DNA of 36,029 nt from the NCBI GenBank assembly GCA_003171215.1, contig PMYN01000134.1:1-36029 (forward strand). The letters run 5' to 3'. Below are positions 7,387 to 16,059 of this stretch, piece after piece. This DNA is from Gemmatimonadota bacterium. GTDB lineage: Bacteria; Gemmatimonadota; Gemmatimonadetes; Gemmatimonadales; Gemmatimonadaceae. How positions within the stretch are numbered: the stretch's first letter is position 1; every line of letters begins with the position of its first letter. A program made the translations under genes and the position numbers. The notes beneath the pieces are model-generated. The model did no database searches. It was not told where the DNA came from and saw only the letters and a program-made list of their open reading frames with translations.

Positions 7387-8038
7387 TTGACGCGTTAGTG
7401 CGTCACACCTGGCGGTGGCGGTCACGCCCCTTTGCTGATCGACAGTCCGTCGATTCATGGTGTTGGGCTCCACAATGTCTTGGACTCCAATCCAAAGTTG
7501 TCGGGCGCAACACCGCTCAACGCGCCAATTCTAGGGCGAAGGATATGTTGAGTTTGCTTGCCGGCCACGAGGTGAATCGATTCGTCATCGGGCTGGGTGG
7601 GACGGGCGTCAATCGACGGCGACAGCGACTTTTCTACTTAGCCCGGGCGCAGGGCCTGCGTTCGATGAGGGTTATCCAACCGAGGATGCATTTCTTCGTG
7701 CTCGGCGCGAATTGGCGACCGATCGAAATTGTCGCCCGGCAGCGTTGTCAACGCCCGAGCCGAGGCCGGTTTTGGTGCTATCGTCAATCACGGAAGTATG
7801 GCGGAACGCGGTTGTCAGATTTGTGGTCAGATCTACGTGGCCACCAACGCGGTGCCGGCCAGCACAGTACGAGTCGGCCTGCGAGCGCGTGTCGGAGCCG
7901 GAGCGACGATCCGATGGGGATTGTTATCGGTGAGGGCGCCGTCGGCGGGTCCGCACCCGCCGTCATGAAGAACGTTGTAGCGGGCAGTTGGTGGTCGGTG
8001 TGCCGGCGCGCGCGGTGGCGAGGCAACGGAGGATGTTC
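7387..8038 (+). pseudogene. Degraded NeuD/PglD/LegH-type sugar acetyltransferase
   Basis: Remnant of a left-handed beta-helix acyltransferase, recoverable only by changing frame several times. Frame of 7399: TPGGGGHAPLLIDSPSIHG, then LDSNPKLSG and PILG. Frame of 7398 from about 7535: MLSLLAGHEVNRFVIGLGG and RRRQRLFYLARAQGLR. Frame of 7681: ARIGDRSKLSPGSVVNARAE, GAIVNHG and VRVGLRARVGAGATI. Back to the first frame near 7915: GIVIGEGAVGGS and VMKNVVAGS. Finally, from about 7988: VVVGVPARAV. A TAG at 7396 also interrupts the N terminus. At least four shifts in 650 bases, with both flanking genes intact, argue for true decay rather than one sequencing error. In related clusters NeuD/LegH acetylates the 4-amino intermediate or O-acetylates the acid. 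An intact relative is at 29930. Confidence 0.85.
8028..8032 (+). promoter_or_regulatory. Strong Shine-Dalgarno GGAGG deciding the hisF-like start
   Basis: GGAGG ends six bases before ATG 8039 and leaves no room before ATG 8033, so 8039 is the likely start. Most other genes in this operon start by stop/start overlap; here translation can begin independently of the decayed neuD. Confidence 0.6.
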
Positions 8039-8914
8039 ATGAACGTACGCATTGCTCCGCGACTCGATATCAAGGGGCCCAATCTCGTGAAGGGCATCCA
8101 CTTCGAAGGGCTACGCGTGTTGGGCAAGCCCGAGGATTTCGCCCGATATTACTATGAGAATGGAGCTGACGAACTGATCTATATGGATGCCGTGGCGAGC
8201 CTATATGGCCGCAATAGCTTGCTGGAGATCATCGAGCGCACGTCGCGCGAGATCTTCATCCCGCTGACCGTCGGAGGTGGGTTGCGGACCATCGAGGACA
8301 TACGGAAAGTGTTGCGCGCGGGCGCGGACAAAGTGTCGTTGAACACGGCCGCCATCGCTCGTCCGGAATTTGTGCATGAGGCCTCACGCACGTTCGGCGC
8401 ATCCACCATCGTTGTGTCGATTGAAGCAATGCCCGTGGCGAATGGACGATACGAGGCATATGTCAATTACGGCCGCGACAGGACCAGTGTGGACGCGCTC
8501 GAGTGGGCCGTCCAAGCCGCTGACCTCGGCGCCGGGGAGATTATGATTACGTCGATTGCCCGCGAGGGAACCGGCCAAGGATTCGACGTTGAACTGGTCC
8601 GGAAGGTGTCGGATCAGGTCTCTGTCCCAGTAATCGCGGGCGGCGGCGCCGGCAGCGTCGATGATGTCAGGCGCGTGATCACGGAAGGGCGCGTGGAAGC
8701 GGTCGCGCTCGCGTCGATCCTGCACTACAACTATCTGAAACAGGCTCAGCAGGTGGCGGGCGGCGACTACGCCACCGAGGGTAACACCGAGTTCCTGAAA
8801 CGCGGCACCGGATTCTCTCGCGTAAAAGACGCGTCACCGCGCGATGTCAAGTCGCATCTGGCCGCGAACAGCATCGCTTGTCGATACTCCGAGGACGCTG
8901 GCACACATGTCTGA
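8039..8914 (+). CDS. HisF-like cyclase subunit (polysaccharide amidotransfer system)
   Basis: (beta/alpha)8-barrel protein of the imidazole-glycerol-phosphate synthase cyclase family, recruited here to work with HisH as an ammonia source. The start MNVRIAPRLDIKG keeps the first barrel Asp (Asp10), and PLTVGGGLRTIEDI and VIAGGGAGSVDDV are the phosphate-binding loops. Two positions differ from histidine-pathway HisF: the catalytic Asp of the 'SID' strand is Glu129 (VVSIEA) and the following Asp of 'TSID' is Ala (TSIAREG). It has 291 residues, about 35 longer at the C terminus than usual. No other histidine-biosynthesis gene is nearby, while a HisH-like gene overlaps by 8 bases and a WbpG-like amidotransferase follows. 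In LPS and flagellin clusters such trios install acetamidino groups. Confidence 0.88.
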   Translation: MNVRIAPRLDIKGPNLVKGIHFEGLRVLGKPEDFARYYYENGADELIYMDAVASLYGRNSLLEIIERTSREIFIPLTVGGGLRTIEDIRKVLRAGADKVSLNTAAIARPEFVHEASRTFGASTIVVSIEAMPVANGRYEAYVNYGRDRTSVDALEWAVQAADLGAGEIMITSIAREGTGQGFDVELVRKVSDQVSVPVIAGGGAGSVDDVRRVITEGRVEAVALASILHYNYLKQAQQVAGGDYATEGNTEFLKRGTGFSRVKDASPRDVKSHLAANSIACRYSEDAGTHV

Positions 8915-9608
8915 TGCGGCCCCCCCACGCGTGGCGATTGTTGACTACGGCCTCGGAAATCTCTACAGCGTCAAGCAAGCGTGCGCCTACGTCGGATTGT
9001 CCGCGACGATCACATCGTCGAAACCGGACATTCTCGCATCGGATGCGATCATCCTTCCGGGCGTCGGTGCGTACGGCGACGCGATGGCGACTCTCGGCAC
9101 CCTGGGGCTGATCACGGCCATTCAGGACTACGCCGCCGCCGGCCGGCCGCTCGTTGGTATTTGTCTCGGCATGCAACTGCTCATGAGCGGCAGCGATGAG
9201 TTCGGTCAGCGCGATGGTCTCGGTATCATCCCCGGACGCGTTGTGCGATTCCAGGATCCGGTCGTCGACGATCACAAGCTCAAGATACCGCAAATTGGCT
9301 GGAACGGCATTTATCGGGTCAAGGCTATGGTATCTGCCGGTGGTGATCCTTGGACCGGCACGTTCCTCGAGTCCGTTGCGGACGGCGAGCCGATGTACTT
9401 CGTTCACAGCTACGTGGTCCGACCCGCCGATCCTGACGTGGTGTTGTCGACAACGCGCTATGGGAACATCGAGTTTTGTTCGTCGCTGAGATTCAAGAAT
9501 GTCGTTGCATGCCAGTTCCATCCCGAGCGGAGTGGCCCTGAAGGGCTGAAGATCTATCGGACCCTAGCCAAGATGATCAGTGATCGTATCACGGGAGCAG
9601 TCGAGTGA
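8907..9608 (+). CDS. HisH-like class I glutamine amidotransferase subunit
   Basis: Glutaminase that releases ammonia from glutamine for the partner HisF-like/WbpG-like proteins. 233 residues. The N terminus VAIVDYGLGNLYSVKQA is typical of HisH. The nucleophile is Cys86 in GICLGMQLL and the catalytic pair is His205 and Glu207 in CQFHPERSG, so the triad is complete. The start ATG 8907 overlaps the HisF-like stop by 8 bases. The stop overlaps the next GTG as GTGA. A longer upstream in-frame extension exists but would run back into hisF and lacks family similarity. Role in histidine synthesis is unlikely given the context. Confidence 0.9.
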   Translation: MSDAAPPRVAIVDYGLGNLYSVKQACAYVGLSATITSSKPDILASDAIILPGVGAYGDAMATLGTLGLITAIQDYAAAGRPLVGICLGMQLLMSGSDEFGQRDGLGIIPGRVVRFQDPVVDDHKLKIPQIGWNGIYRVKAMVSAGGDPWTGTFLESVADGEPMYFVHSYVVRPADPDVVLSTTRYGNIEFCSSLRFKNVVACQFHPERSGPEGLKIYRTLAKMISDRITGAVE

Positions 9609-10816
9609 ATCCGTCGCCTAAGGCCAAGTACGGTCTCCCCGAACACGTCATGTTTTGCAAGCGATGTGTCATGTCTAATCAGCGGCCAGCATCGATTCCG
9701 GAGTTCAGACACCTACCGGATCGCCAGGGCGCGAAGTACATGCACATTGATGAAGAGGGCGTGTGCGACGCCTGCCGGCATGCGGACCAGAAGGAAGCGA
9801 TCAATTGGAAGGTCCGCGAGGAAGAACTGGTCAGACTGTTGGATCAGCACCGGCGCAACGACGGCGCGTATGACTGCCTAGTTCCCGGTAGCGGCGGCAA
9901 GGATAGCGTCTATCAATCGCACGTGTTGAAATACCGTTACGGGATGCACCCGTTGACCTGCACTTGGCCGCCGACGTTATACACCGACTACGGGTACCAC
10001 AATTATCGCACTTGGCTTGAGGTCGGTGGTTTTGACAACGTGACCTTCAAACCGAATGGCCGCGTTCACACAACTCTGACACGACTGGCCATTCAGAATC
10101 TGCTGCATCCGTTCCAGACCTTCATCCTCGGGCAGAAGAACCTGGCTCCGAAAATCGCAGCGCAGTATGGAATTTCGCTCATCTTCTATGGTGAAAACGA
10201 GGCCGAGTACGGGAACCCGCTGGCCGACAACCAGACTTCACTTCGCGATAAGTCGTATTTCGCTATGCGCGATATGACCGATGTGTACTTGGCCGGCGTC
10301 TCAGTTCCGGACTTAGTAGGCAAACATGGCCTCACGCTGCAGGATCTGAGGGCCTATTTGCCGATGCCATCGAGCGATCTGGAGAAGACGTCGATTCAGG
10401 TGCATTACCTCGGCTATTACCTGAGGTGGACGCCTCAAGAGTCTTACTACTACGCGGTCGAGAACACCGGCTTCCAGGCGCGCCCGTTCCGGACCGAGGG
10501 CACCTACAGCAAGTACAATAGCATCGACGACAAGATCGATGATCTGCACTATTACACGACGTGGATCAAGTTCGGCCTCGGCCGCGCGTCGTATGACGCG
10601 TCTCAGGAGATCCGCAACCGGCACTTGACTCGTGAGGAAGGCGTGGCCCTTGTGCACCAGTTCGACGGCGAGGTGCCAACGCGCTATTTCTCGGAAGTCA
10701 TGGAGTACATCGGCATGTCGGCAGACGAGTTCATGTCGCTCTGTGATGACGCCAGGTCAGCGCACTTGTGGGAGAAGCACGGCGGCGAGTGGGTGTTGCG
10801 TCACGTGGTGGCGTAG
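9605..10816 (+). CDS. N-acetyl sugar amidotransferase (WbpG/PseA-like)
   Basis: PP-loop ATP pyrophosphatase-type enzyme that uses ATP and ammonia to turn an N-acetyl group of a sugar into an acetamidino group. 403 residues. The N terminus carries two cysteine pairs, Cys18/Cys21 (FCKRCVMS) and Cys54/Cys57 (VCDAC), likely zinc ligands. The PP-loop SGGKDS is at residues 96-101. Later segments such as FILGQKNLAPKIA and IFYGENEAEYGNP are typical of the family. GTG 9605 overlaps the HisH-like stop. With the HisF/HisH-like pair it forms the complete trio known from Pseudomonas O-antigen (WbpG) and Campylobacter pseudaminic-acid modification (PseA). The target sugar here is inferred to be the nonulosonate or its precursor. 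Confidence 0.9.
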   Translation: MNPSPKAKYGLPEHVMFCKRCVMSNQRPASIPEFRHLPDRQGAKYMHIDEEGVCDACRHADQKEAINWKVREEELVRLLDQHRRNDGAYDCLVPGSGGKDSVYQSHVLKYRYGMHPLTCTWPPTLYTDYGYHNYRTWLEVGGFDNVTFKPNGRVHTTLTRLAIQNLLHPFQTFILGQKNLAPKIAAQYGISLIFYGENEAEYGNPLADNQTSLRDKSYFAMRDMTDVYLAGVSVPDLVGKHGLTLQDLRAYLPMPSSDLEKTSIQVHYLGYYLRWTPQESYYYAVENTGFQARPFRTEGTYSKYNSIDDKIDDLHYYTTWIKFGLGRASYDASQEIRNRHLTREEGVALVHQFDGEVPTRYFSEVMEYIGMSADEFMSLCDDARSAHLWEKHGGEWVLRHVVA

Positions 10817-10843
10817 TTGCAAGGGCCTGAACACAGGCATACA

Positions 10844-11920
10844 ATGTTCCGCGATATTGACAAGCTCTGCGTCCGGCTGGGCGACTCGGTTCGAAAAGCC
10901 ATCAAGCATATCGAAGACGGGCAATGCGGCATCGTGCTCGTCGTCGACGGGGACCGTCGTCTCTTAGGGACCATCACCGATGGCGATATCCGTCGTGCGC
11001 TACTGGCCGAACAGGATATTGACGCACCTGTGGAGTTGTTCTTGGCGATTAAAGAGAATTCTCCGTATGCGCATCCCGTGACAGCACCGATCGGTACCGC
11101 GCCGGCCGAGCTGCTAGCGCGGATGATCTCAGGCGTGTTCCGGCAGATTCCACTGATTGATGGGGACGGCCGTGTTGCAGCCTTGGCGACGCTTCAGGAT
11201 TTACTGCCGGCGTCGACTCCGGCCTTGGGAGCCGTCATCATGGCCGGCGGGTTGGGTACGCGGTTGATGCCGTTAACGGAGGACCTGCCCAAGCCGATGT
11301 TGCCGGTCGGCGGCCGGCCGCTTATGGAACACATCATCGAGCAGCTCCAGCAGGCGGGTATTCGTCGGGTCCATGTGAGCACGCACTACAAGCCCGAGAA
11401 GATCATCGAACACTTTGGTGACGGGCAGGCTTTCGGGGTAGACTTGAACTATGTCAACGAAGATCTGCCGCTGGGAACCGGCGGCGCTCTGGGGCTGATC
11501 TCGCCGCCGAGCGAGACGCAACTGGTAATCAACGGCGACATCCTCACTCAGATTGATTTCGGCGCGATGCTGGCGTTTCACCAGGACAATGCAGCGTCGC
11601 TCACCATGGCCGTGCGGCGATATGAACTGCAGGTTCCGTACGGGGTGATCGAGTGCGACGGAGCGCGAGTGACCAGTCTCAAGGAGAAGCCGCAAGTCGG
11701 TGTTCTTGTGAACGCGGGCGTGTATCTGCTAGAACCTTCGGTTTACGAGTTCATTCCCAGAGGCCGGAGCTTCAACATGACTGACCTGATCTGGTGGCTT
11801 CTCGACGCCGGTAGGACAGTCATTAGTTTCCCGATTCGCGAGTATTGGCTGGACGTCGGCCAGCACGGTGACTACGCGCAAGCGCAAGACGACATGAAAA
11901 ATGGAAAGGTAACGCGGTGA
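10844..11920 (+). CDS. CBS-domain sugar-1-phosphate nucleotidyltransferase (PtmE-like)
   Basis: Makes a nucleotide sugar from a hexosamine-1-phosphate; the Campylobacter homologue PtmE makes GDP-glucosamine for legionaminic acid. Residues ~1-125 are two CBS motifs (GIVLVVDGDRRLLGTITDGD; FRQIPLIDGDGRVAALATLQ). From ~126 there is a nucleotidyltransferase domain: VIMAGGLGTRLMPLT, LPKPMLPVGGRPLMEHII, and the metal/sugar site VINGDIL. ATG 10844 gives 358 residues and starts right before the first CBS motif; a TTG at 10817 is in frame but adds residues without family similarity. The stop overlaps the next GTG as GTGA. The presence of this gene is the best hint that the pathway is GDP-linked legionaminic-type. 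Confidence 0.88.
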   Translation: MFRDIDKLCVRLGDSVRKAIKHIEDGQCGIVLVVDGDRRLLGTITDGDIRRALLAEQDIDAPVELFLAIKENSPYAHPVTAPIGTAPAELLARMISGVFRQIPLIDGDGRVAALATLQDLLPASTPALGAVIMAGGLGTRLMPLTEDLPKPMLPVGGRPLMEHIIEQLQQAGIRRVHVSTHYKPEKIIEHFGDGQAFGVDLNYVNEDLPLGTGGALGLISPPSETQLVINGDILTQIDFGAMLAFHQDNAASLTMAVRRYELQVPYGVIECDGARVTSLKEKPQVGVLVNAGVYLLEPSVYEFIPRGRSFNMTDLIWWLLDAGRTVISFPIREYWLDVGQHGDYAQAQDDMKNGKVTR

Positions 11921-12900
11921 ACTGGACCGGGAAACGAGTGCTCGTCACGGGTGCCGGTGGCTTCATCGGAAGCCATTTGATCGAGCGTTTGGTCGAACTG
12001 GGCGCGAACACGCGCGCGTTCGTCCACTACAACGCGCTAGGCTCCTGGGGCTGGCTTGATCATTCGCCGCTACGCGGGGAGATGACTGTTATGGCGGGTG
12101 ATATTTGTGACTCGGATAGCGTGCGCGAGGCAATGAAAACCATCGACGTTGTGTTCCACCTAGCCGCCCTCATCGCCATTCCATATTCATATCGCGCGCC
12201 AACGTCGTACGTCCGAACGAACATCGGCGGCACGCTGAACGTGCTGCAGGCTGCCCGGGAGATAGGAATCGAGCGGCTTGTCCATACGTCGACCAGCGAG
12301 GTCTACGGCACGGCGCGCTATGTCCCAATCGACGAAGCGCATCCGCTGCAAGGGCAGTCGCCGTACTCCGCGAGCAAGATCGGAGCGGACAAGATGGCTG
12401 AGGCCTTCAGCCTGTCGTTCAACCTGCCCGTTGTCACCGTGCGGCCTTTCAATACGTTTGGTCCGCGGCAGTCGGCACGAGCAGTGCTGCCTACGATCAT
12501 GAGTCAATGCCTTGCGGGAGGCACGGTGAAGCTCGGCAATCTCAGTCCCACGCGCGATCTGAACTTTGTCGAGAACACGGTCGAGGGATTCGTGATGGCA
12601 GCGTCGGCTCCCGACGCGGTCGGCCACACACTGAACCTCGGATCAGGGCGCGAGATCAGTATCGGCGATCTTGCGCGGCTGATCGCGACGATCGCCGGTC
12701 ACGAAATCACGATCGAAATGGATGAGGCCCGTCTCCGCCCGATCGGCAGCGAAGTCGAACGCCTACTCGCGGACAATACGTTGGCAAGAAAGCTACTCGG
12801 ATGGGAGCCATCCGTGAGCCTTGAAGAGGGGCTGCATCGCACACTTGAGTGGATGAAGTTGAACGCCAGGAGCTATCGCACGAATATCTATGCCGTTTGA
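11917..12900 (+). CDS. legB: NAD-dependent nucleotide-sugar 4,6-dehydratase (LegB-like)
   Basis: Extended SDR of 327 residues, likely GDP-GlcNAc 4,6-dehydratase or a close relative. Cofactor motif TGAGGFIGSHL is at residues 11-21; VVFHLAALIAIPYSY and RTNIGGTLNVLQAA follow. Active-site blocks are TSTSEVYGTA (Thr126, Ser127, Glu128) and PYSASKIGADK (Tyr150, Lys154). The C-terminal part VRPFNTFGPRQSARA is typical of 4,6-dehydratases. GTG 11917 overlaps the PtmE-like stop. In known Leg clusters LegB is followed by the aminotransferase LegC, but none is found here: the next 400 bases hold no recognisable gene. Substrate assignment rests on context. Confidence 0.85.
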   Translation: MNWTGKRVLVTGAGGFIGSHLIERLVELGANTRAFVHYNALGSWGWLDHSPLRGEMTVMAGDICDSDSVREAMKTIDVVFHLAALIAIPYSYRAPTSYVRTNIGGTLNVLQAAREIGIERLVHTSTSEVYGTARYVPIDEAHPLQGQSPYSASKIGADKMAEAFSLSFNLPVVTVRPFNTFGPRQSARAVLPTIMSQCLAGGTVKLGNLSPTRDLNFVENTVEGFVMAASAPDAVGHTLNLGSGREISIGDLARLIATIAGHEITIEMDEARLRPIGSEVERLLADNTLARKLLGWEPSVSLEEGLHRTLEWMKLNARSYRTNIYAV

Positions 12901-13313
12901 GAGATGCGCGGAGCGAGTTCGGTGCGATCCATGACTCTGTACGTGATCTCGCGGTACCGGACAATGCGTTGGCGTAGATCACGAGAGCTAGTTGAGTTCT
13001 CGCGCTCCATTCGCGCCATGAGTTGCGACGTTATTGATTCCGTCGATGATTCAGACCAACGCGGATGGTGAGCGTTCTTCACCGCAGGGAACGGGCGATG
13101 AACAGGAGTTCGACACATACCGCCTTCACCAGCGTGATTCCTGGCAGGCAGTGCTGCCGCGTCCGTGAACACCGCCGCCATCGGCGAGCGCTAGTGTGCT
13201 CGACGATCGTCTGCAAAGTTCCGTTGCATAACGCGTGAAACTCATCCAAACGCCCATGCGGGCGAAGCGTTCTATTGTCGAAATGACGGATGCTGTGCCG
13301 GCGCTAAGACATT
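12901..13313. other. 413-base gap with no recognisable gene
   Basis: All six frames are interrupted or lack family motifs. I looked specifically for a LegC aminotransferase remnant after legB and saw none (no GNE..Y...D...VSS block and no PLP-lysine block). No convincing terminator with a T-run. It probably contains the end of the legB transcript and the promoter of the flippase gene, but I cannot point to either. Confidence 0.5.
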
Positions 13314-14831
13314 GTGCTTGAGCAAGCTCCAGAGGAAGGGTTGAAGATAGCCTTCCATGAGAATAGTTCGATTGCGCAGGACGTTCGCCGTCTCGCTGGG
13401 AAATCGGTGGTGTATGGCGTTGGAACGGTTCTGCTGCGAAGCGTCGGCTTGTTGGTGTTGCCCTTGTATACGCATTTCCTGACCCCTGCGGACTACGGCA
13501 TCGTAGCACTATCGGCGACACTTACCGCATTCCTCGCCATCGTCTTTCCGCTCAGTCTCTACAGTGCCGTCGCACGATTCTATTTTCTAACCTCGTCTGA
13601 CGAGGAACGGCGGCGGACCAATGGGACCATATGGATCGCGATTCTGATTCTCGGATTGGCGGCGAGTGCGTGTCTGGACCTCGTGGGCGCCCCGTTATTC
13701 CGCTGGGCCTACGCCGATCTCCCATTCAGTCCGTTTGTCCGGATGTCGATTTGGACTGCGTTCTTAAGCCTGTTCAATCTGGTCCCGCTGAACTTGCTGC
13801 AGGCCAAGGAACAGCCCGGCGCGTATGTCGCGTGGAGCGTCGGCAGCGTGCTGCTTACCGCAGGCATGATTCTCATCTTCGTGGTCGTGCTTAGGCAGGG
13901 CGCCTACGGATACCTCTTTGCGACTCTACTTGCGAACTTCGTTCTTGCCACACCTCTGGCCATTGTCACGATTCGCGAGTGTGCGTTCGCGTTCGACTTC
14001 AAGATCCTGCGTAGGGCGCTTGCGTTCAGCCTACCGCTGGTTCCGCACGGCGTTGCGAGTTGGGCGCTCGGTCTGTCGGACCGAGCGATCCTAATGCACT
14101 TCGTTCCGCTTGGAGCAATCGGATTGTATTCGCTCGGCTACCAGTTCGGCGCCGTGATGATCATGGCCTCGGGCGCGATTTCGAACGCTTGGATTCCGTT
14201 CCTCTACAAGCGCGTCGCCGCGCAGGGCAAACAGGCTAATGCCGGTCTAGCTCGCTTGGTGACGTACTACACACTCGCCGTCTGCACGATCGCCGTGCTC
14301 CTGTGTCTTTTCTCCCGCGACGCGATTCTGCTGTTTACTAGCCCTCCGTTCCACGGGGCGTCCCCGATTGTCCCCATCGTCGTGATCGGATATCTCTTTA
14401 ACAGTCTCTATATTGTTCCCGCAAACTTTCTGTTTGTATCGAATCGTACTGCGTACCTTCCGATCGCGACAATGGGTGCCGCCGTATTAAACATCTTGCT
14501 TAACCTTGTACTGGTGCCGCGTTACGGCATAATCGCAGCTGCATGGACCACGCTCGTGGCGTTTCTAGTTACGTTGATCGTCACGTTGGTAATAGCGAGC
14601 CGAGTCTTTCCCTTTCCATACGAGTATAGGCGAATCGCCCTGATCTTGATTTCAACTGCGATCGTCGTTGCTGGCGGACTTCAGACTTATGTCGCTCTGC
14701 CTATTGATCTCGTGGTACAGTCTGCGTGGCTAGTTGCCTTTCCTTTGTTGCTCGTGCTGTCCGGAGTTATGTCGAATCGCGAGCGCGAAGCACTCGGGGC
14801 GTTTGCGCGTCGAATGCTGCCGAGGGTGTAG
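13314..14831 (+). CDS. Wzx-type oligosaccharide flippase
   Basis: Integral membrane protein of 505 residues from the MATE-like polysaccharide transporter (RfbX/Wzx) family, expected to flip undecaprenyl-linked repeat units to the periplasm. The N terminus has the family's pattern GKSVVYGVGTVLLRSVGLLV then PLYTHFLTPADYGIVALS, followed by about a dozen hydrophobic segments; loops such as RFYFLTSSDEERRR fall between helices. GTG 13314 is the most upstream plausible start; TTG 13341, right after AGAGGAAGGG, is an alternative giving 496 residues. It stands alone between two gene-poor stretches. There is little doubt on the fold; the transported repeat unit is unknown. Confidence 0.88.
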   Translation: MLEQAPEEGLKIAFHENSSIAQDVRRLAGKSVVYGVGTVLLRSVGLLVLPLYTHFLTPADYGIVALSATLTAFLAIVFPLSLYSAVARFYFLTSSDEERRRTNGTIWIAILILGLAASACLDLVGAPLFRWAYADLPFSPFVRMSIWTAFLSLFNLVPLNLLQAKEQPGAYVAWSVGSVLLTAGMILIFVVVLRQGAYGYLFATLLANFVLATPLAIVTIRECAFAFDFKILRRALAFSLPLVPHGVASWALGLSDRAILMHFVPLGAIGLYSLGYQFGAVMIMASGAISNAWIPFLYKRVAAQGKQANAGLARLVTYYTLAVCTIAVLLCLFSRDAILLFTSPPFHGASPIVPIVVIGYLFNSLYIVPANFLFVSNRTAYLPIATMGAAVLNILLNLVLVPRYGIIAAAWTTLVAFLVTLIVTLVIASRVFPFPYEYRRIALILISTAIVVAGGLQTYVALPIDLVVQSAWLVAFPLLLVLSGVMSNREREALGAFARRMLPRV

Positions 14832-15249
14832 CGCCGGGTCCTGCTGGGCCCGATGGGCTCTCTCAGTGCTGAATTCGTTGTGCCTCGACTGATTATTTCC
14901 TTGGATTTGAGAGAGGAAGTTCGTGGCGCGCGGTACTGGTGCGAGCACCGATAGAGCGACGTGTAGTTACCCGCCGTCCTCAGCCCGATGGCGCGACGGA
15001 GTTTCTTATGCCCCCGATGTCGCACTTCAATTACGTGGAAAGTCTAGTCGTCGTGCCGCGTCATGCACAGGATGGCGCACATCTCGGACGACGTGAGCGT
15101 GTGGTTCGAGAGATTGTTACGATGGTGGCGCAACATACTGCGCGCGACGGCTAGCGCGTGCTGCTGGAATGCACCCTACCGATCATGGGCATCGATCCTC
15201 TGAACTCTCGCTACCCGAAGTACTCAACAGAACCCACCCACTTCTAGGC
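14832..15249. other. 418-base gap, possibly holding a decayed hydrolase fragment
   Basis: No intact gene is supported. An open stretch (14939-15154) encodes 71 residues ending in HAQDGAHLGRRERVVREIV, which loosely resembles the C-terminal DxxH block of SGNH hydrolases, the family encoded just downstream. No start, no catalytic serine block and no further match were found, so this may be chance. A short GC hairpin (GGGCCC-GAT-GGGCTC, near 14857) follows the flippase stop without a T-run. Confidence 0.3.
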
Positions 15250-16059
15250 ATGTCAATCGACACCGGTGAGAGAAGAAGCGGGCAGCGCGAAACATTGATC
15301 CGGCTCTACGGAGATTCGCTGAGCATGCCGCGCTCGACCGAGGGTATCCACTACCTCGAAACGTTCGCAGAGAGGTTTCGCGCGCAGATTGAGGATACTA
15401 CGCCCGGGTGTCGCGTCTCAATTTATAATCGATCGCGCGGAGGGGTCGCGATTTCGACACTCCTGGAGGACTTTAGGAAGGACAGTTTCTTCTTCGGCAT
15501 GCCCGGAGGCTCGGTCATGATCCTACAGGCGGGCATCGTCGATTGTGCTCCTCGGCCCTTGCCCCCGTTGATCCGTCGCGGCGTGGCAATGTTGCCACCA
15601 AGGGCCAAATCGCGTGTCATAGAATTCCTGCACGAACATCGCGCGGGAATCTTGCGCCGGGGTTTCGGGTGGCGCGCGACGTCGTTGAGAACTTTCGCCG
15701 ACGTTTACTCGGAGTGGTTGAGCGTGGCGTGTCGAACATTCGAGTTGGTTTACGCCGTCAATATCGCGCCAACCAATGCAGCGACGGAGGCGAGATCGCC
15801 AGGGTTCGGAAGATCCGTGATTCAGTACAACTCTCTAATCAAGCGTGCCTGCCAAACCGCTGAGAGCAACAACGTGCGATTGATTGACGTGCATGCCGCC
15901 ATTCTGGGGGATGAACGTGGTATAAACAAATTCATCAACGCAAACGATGGCCATCATATCACGGCGGCTGGTCACCGTTTGTATGCGGACCTTCTAGTCG
16001 CGACACTGAGAAGAGATGGGGCACTGGGGCTTGGACCACTCAACGAGGACTATAGGTGA
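15250..16059 (+). CDS. SGNH/GDSL-family hydrolase
   Basis: 269-residue protein of the SGNH hydrolase superfamily. The GDSL block is RLYGDSLSMPR with nucleophile candidate Ser23, and block V near the C terminus is NDGHHITAAGH with the Asp-x-x-His pair. The middle holds a plausible glycine/asparagine region (NRSRGGVAIS; GGSVMILQAGIVD). Such enzymes in polysaccharide loci remove or transfer O-acyl groups, but this member could act on other esters. No signal peptide or membrane segment is visible, so it would act in the cytoplasm. ATG 15250 puts the catalytic serine near residue 20 as usual; ATG 15169 in the same frame is possible. The stop overlaps the next GTG (GTGA). Confidence 0.72.
   Translation: MSIDTGERRSGQRETLIRLYGDSLSMPRSTEGIHYLETFAERFRAQIEDTTPGCRVSIYNRSRGGVAISTLLEDFRKDSFFFGMPGGSVMILQAGIVDCAPRPLPPLIRRGVAMLPPRAKSRVIEFLHEHRAGILRRGFGWRATSLRTFADVYSEWLSVACRTFELVYAVNIAPTNAATEARSPGFGRSVIQYNSLIKRACQTAESNNVRLIDVHAAILGDERGINKFINANDGHHITAAGHRLYADLLVATLRRDGALGLGPLNEDYR

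Noticed and set aside
7398-8042. A single 214-codon gene in this frame
   Set aside because: Only parts of it match NeuD; the missing parts lie in the other two frames, so it is a pseudogene and not a new protein.
8039-9608. Histidine biosynthesis operon (hisF, hisH)
   Set aside because: No other his genes, altered HisF catalytic residues, and a WbpG-like amidotransferase directly downstream: a polysaccharide role is more likely.
12888-13521. Minus-strand open frames in the gap before the flippase
   Set aside because: No motif, low-complexity composition, overlap with legB and flippase ends.
14857-14871. Short GC hairpin after the flippase gene as terminator
   Set aside because: Stem of six with one G-U pair, three-base loop and no T-run; too weak to call.
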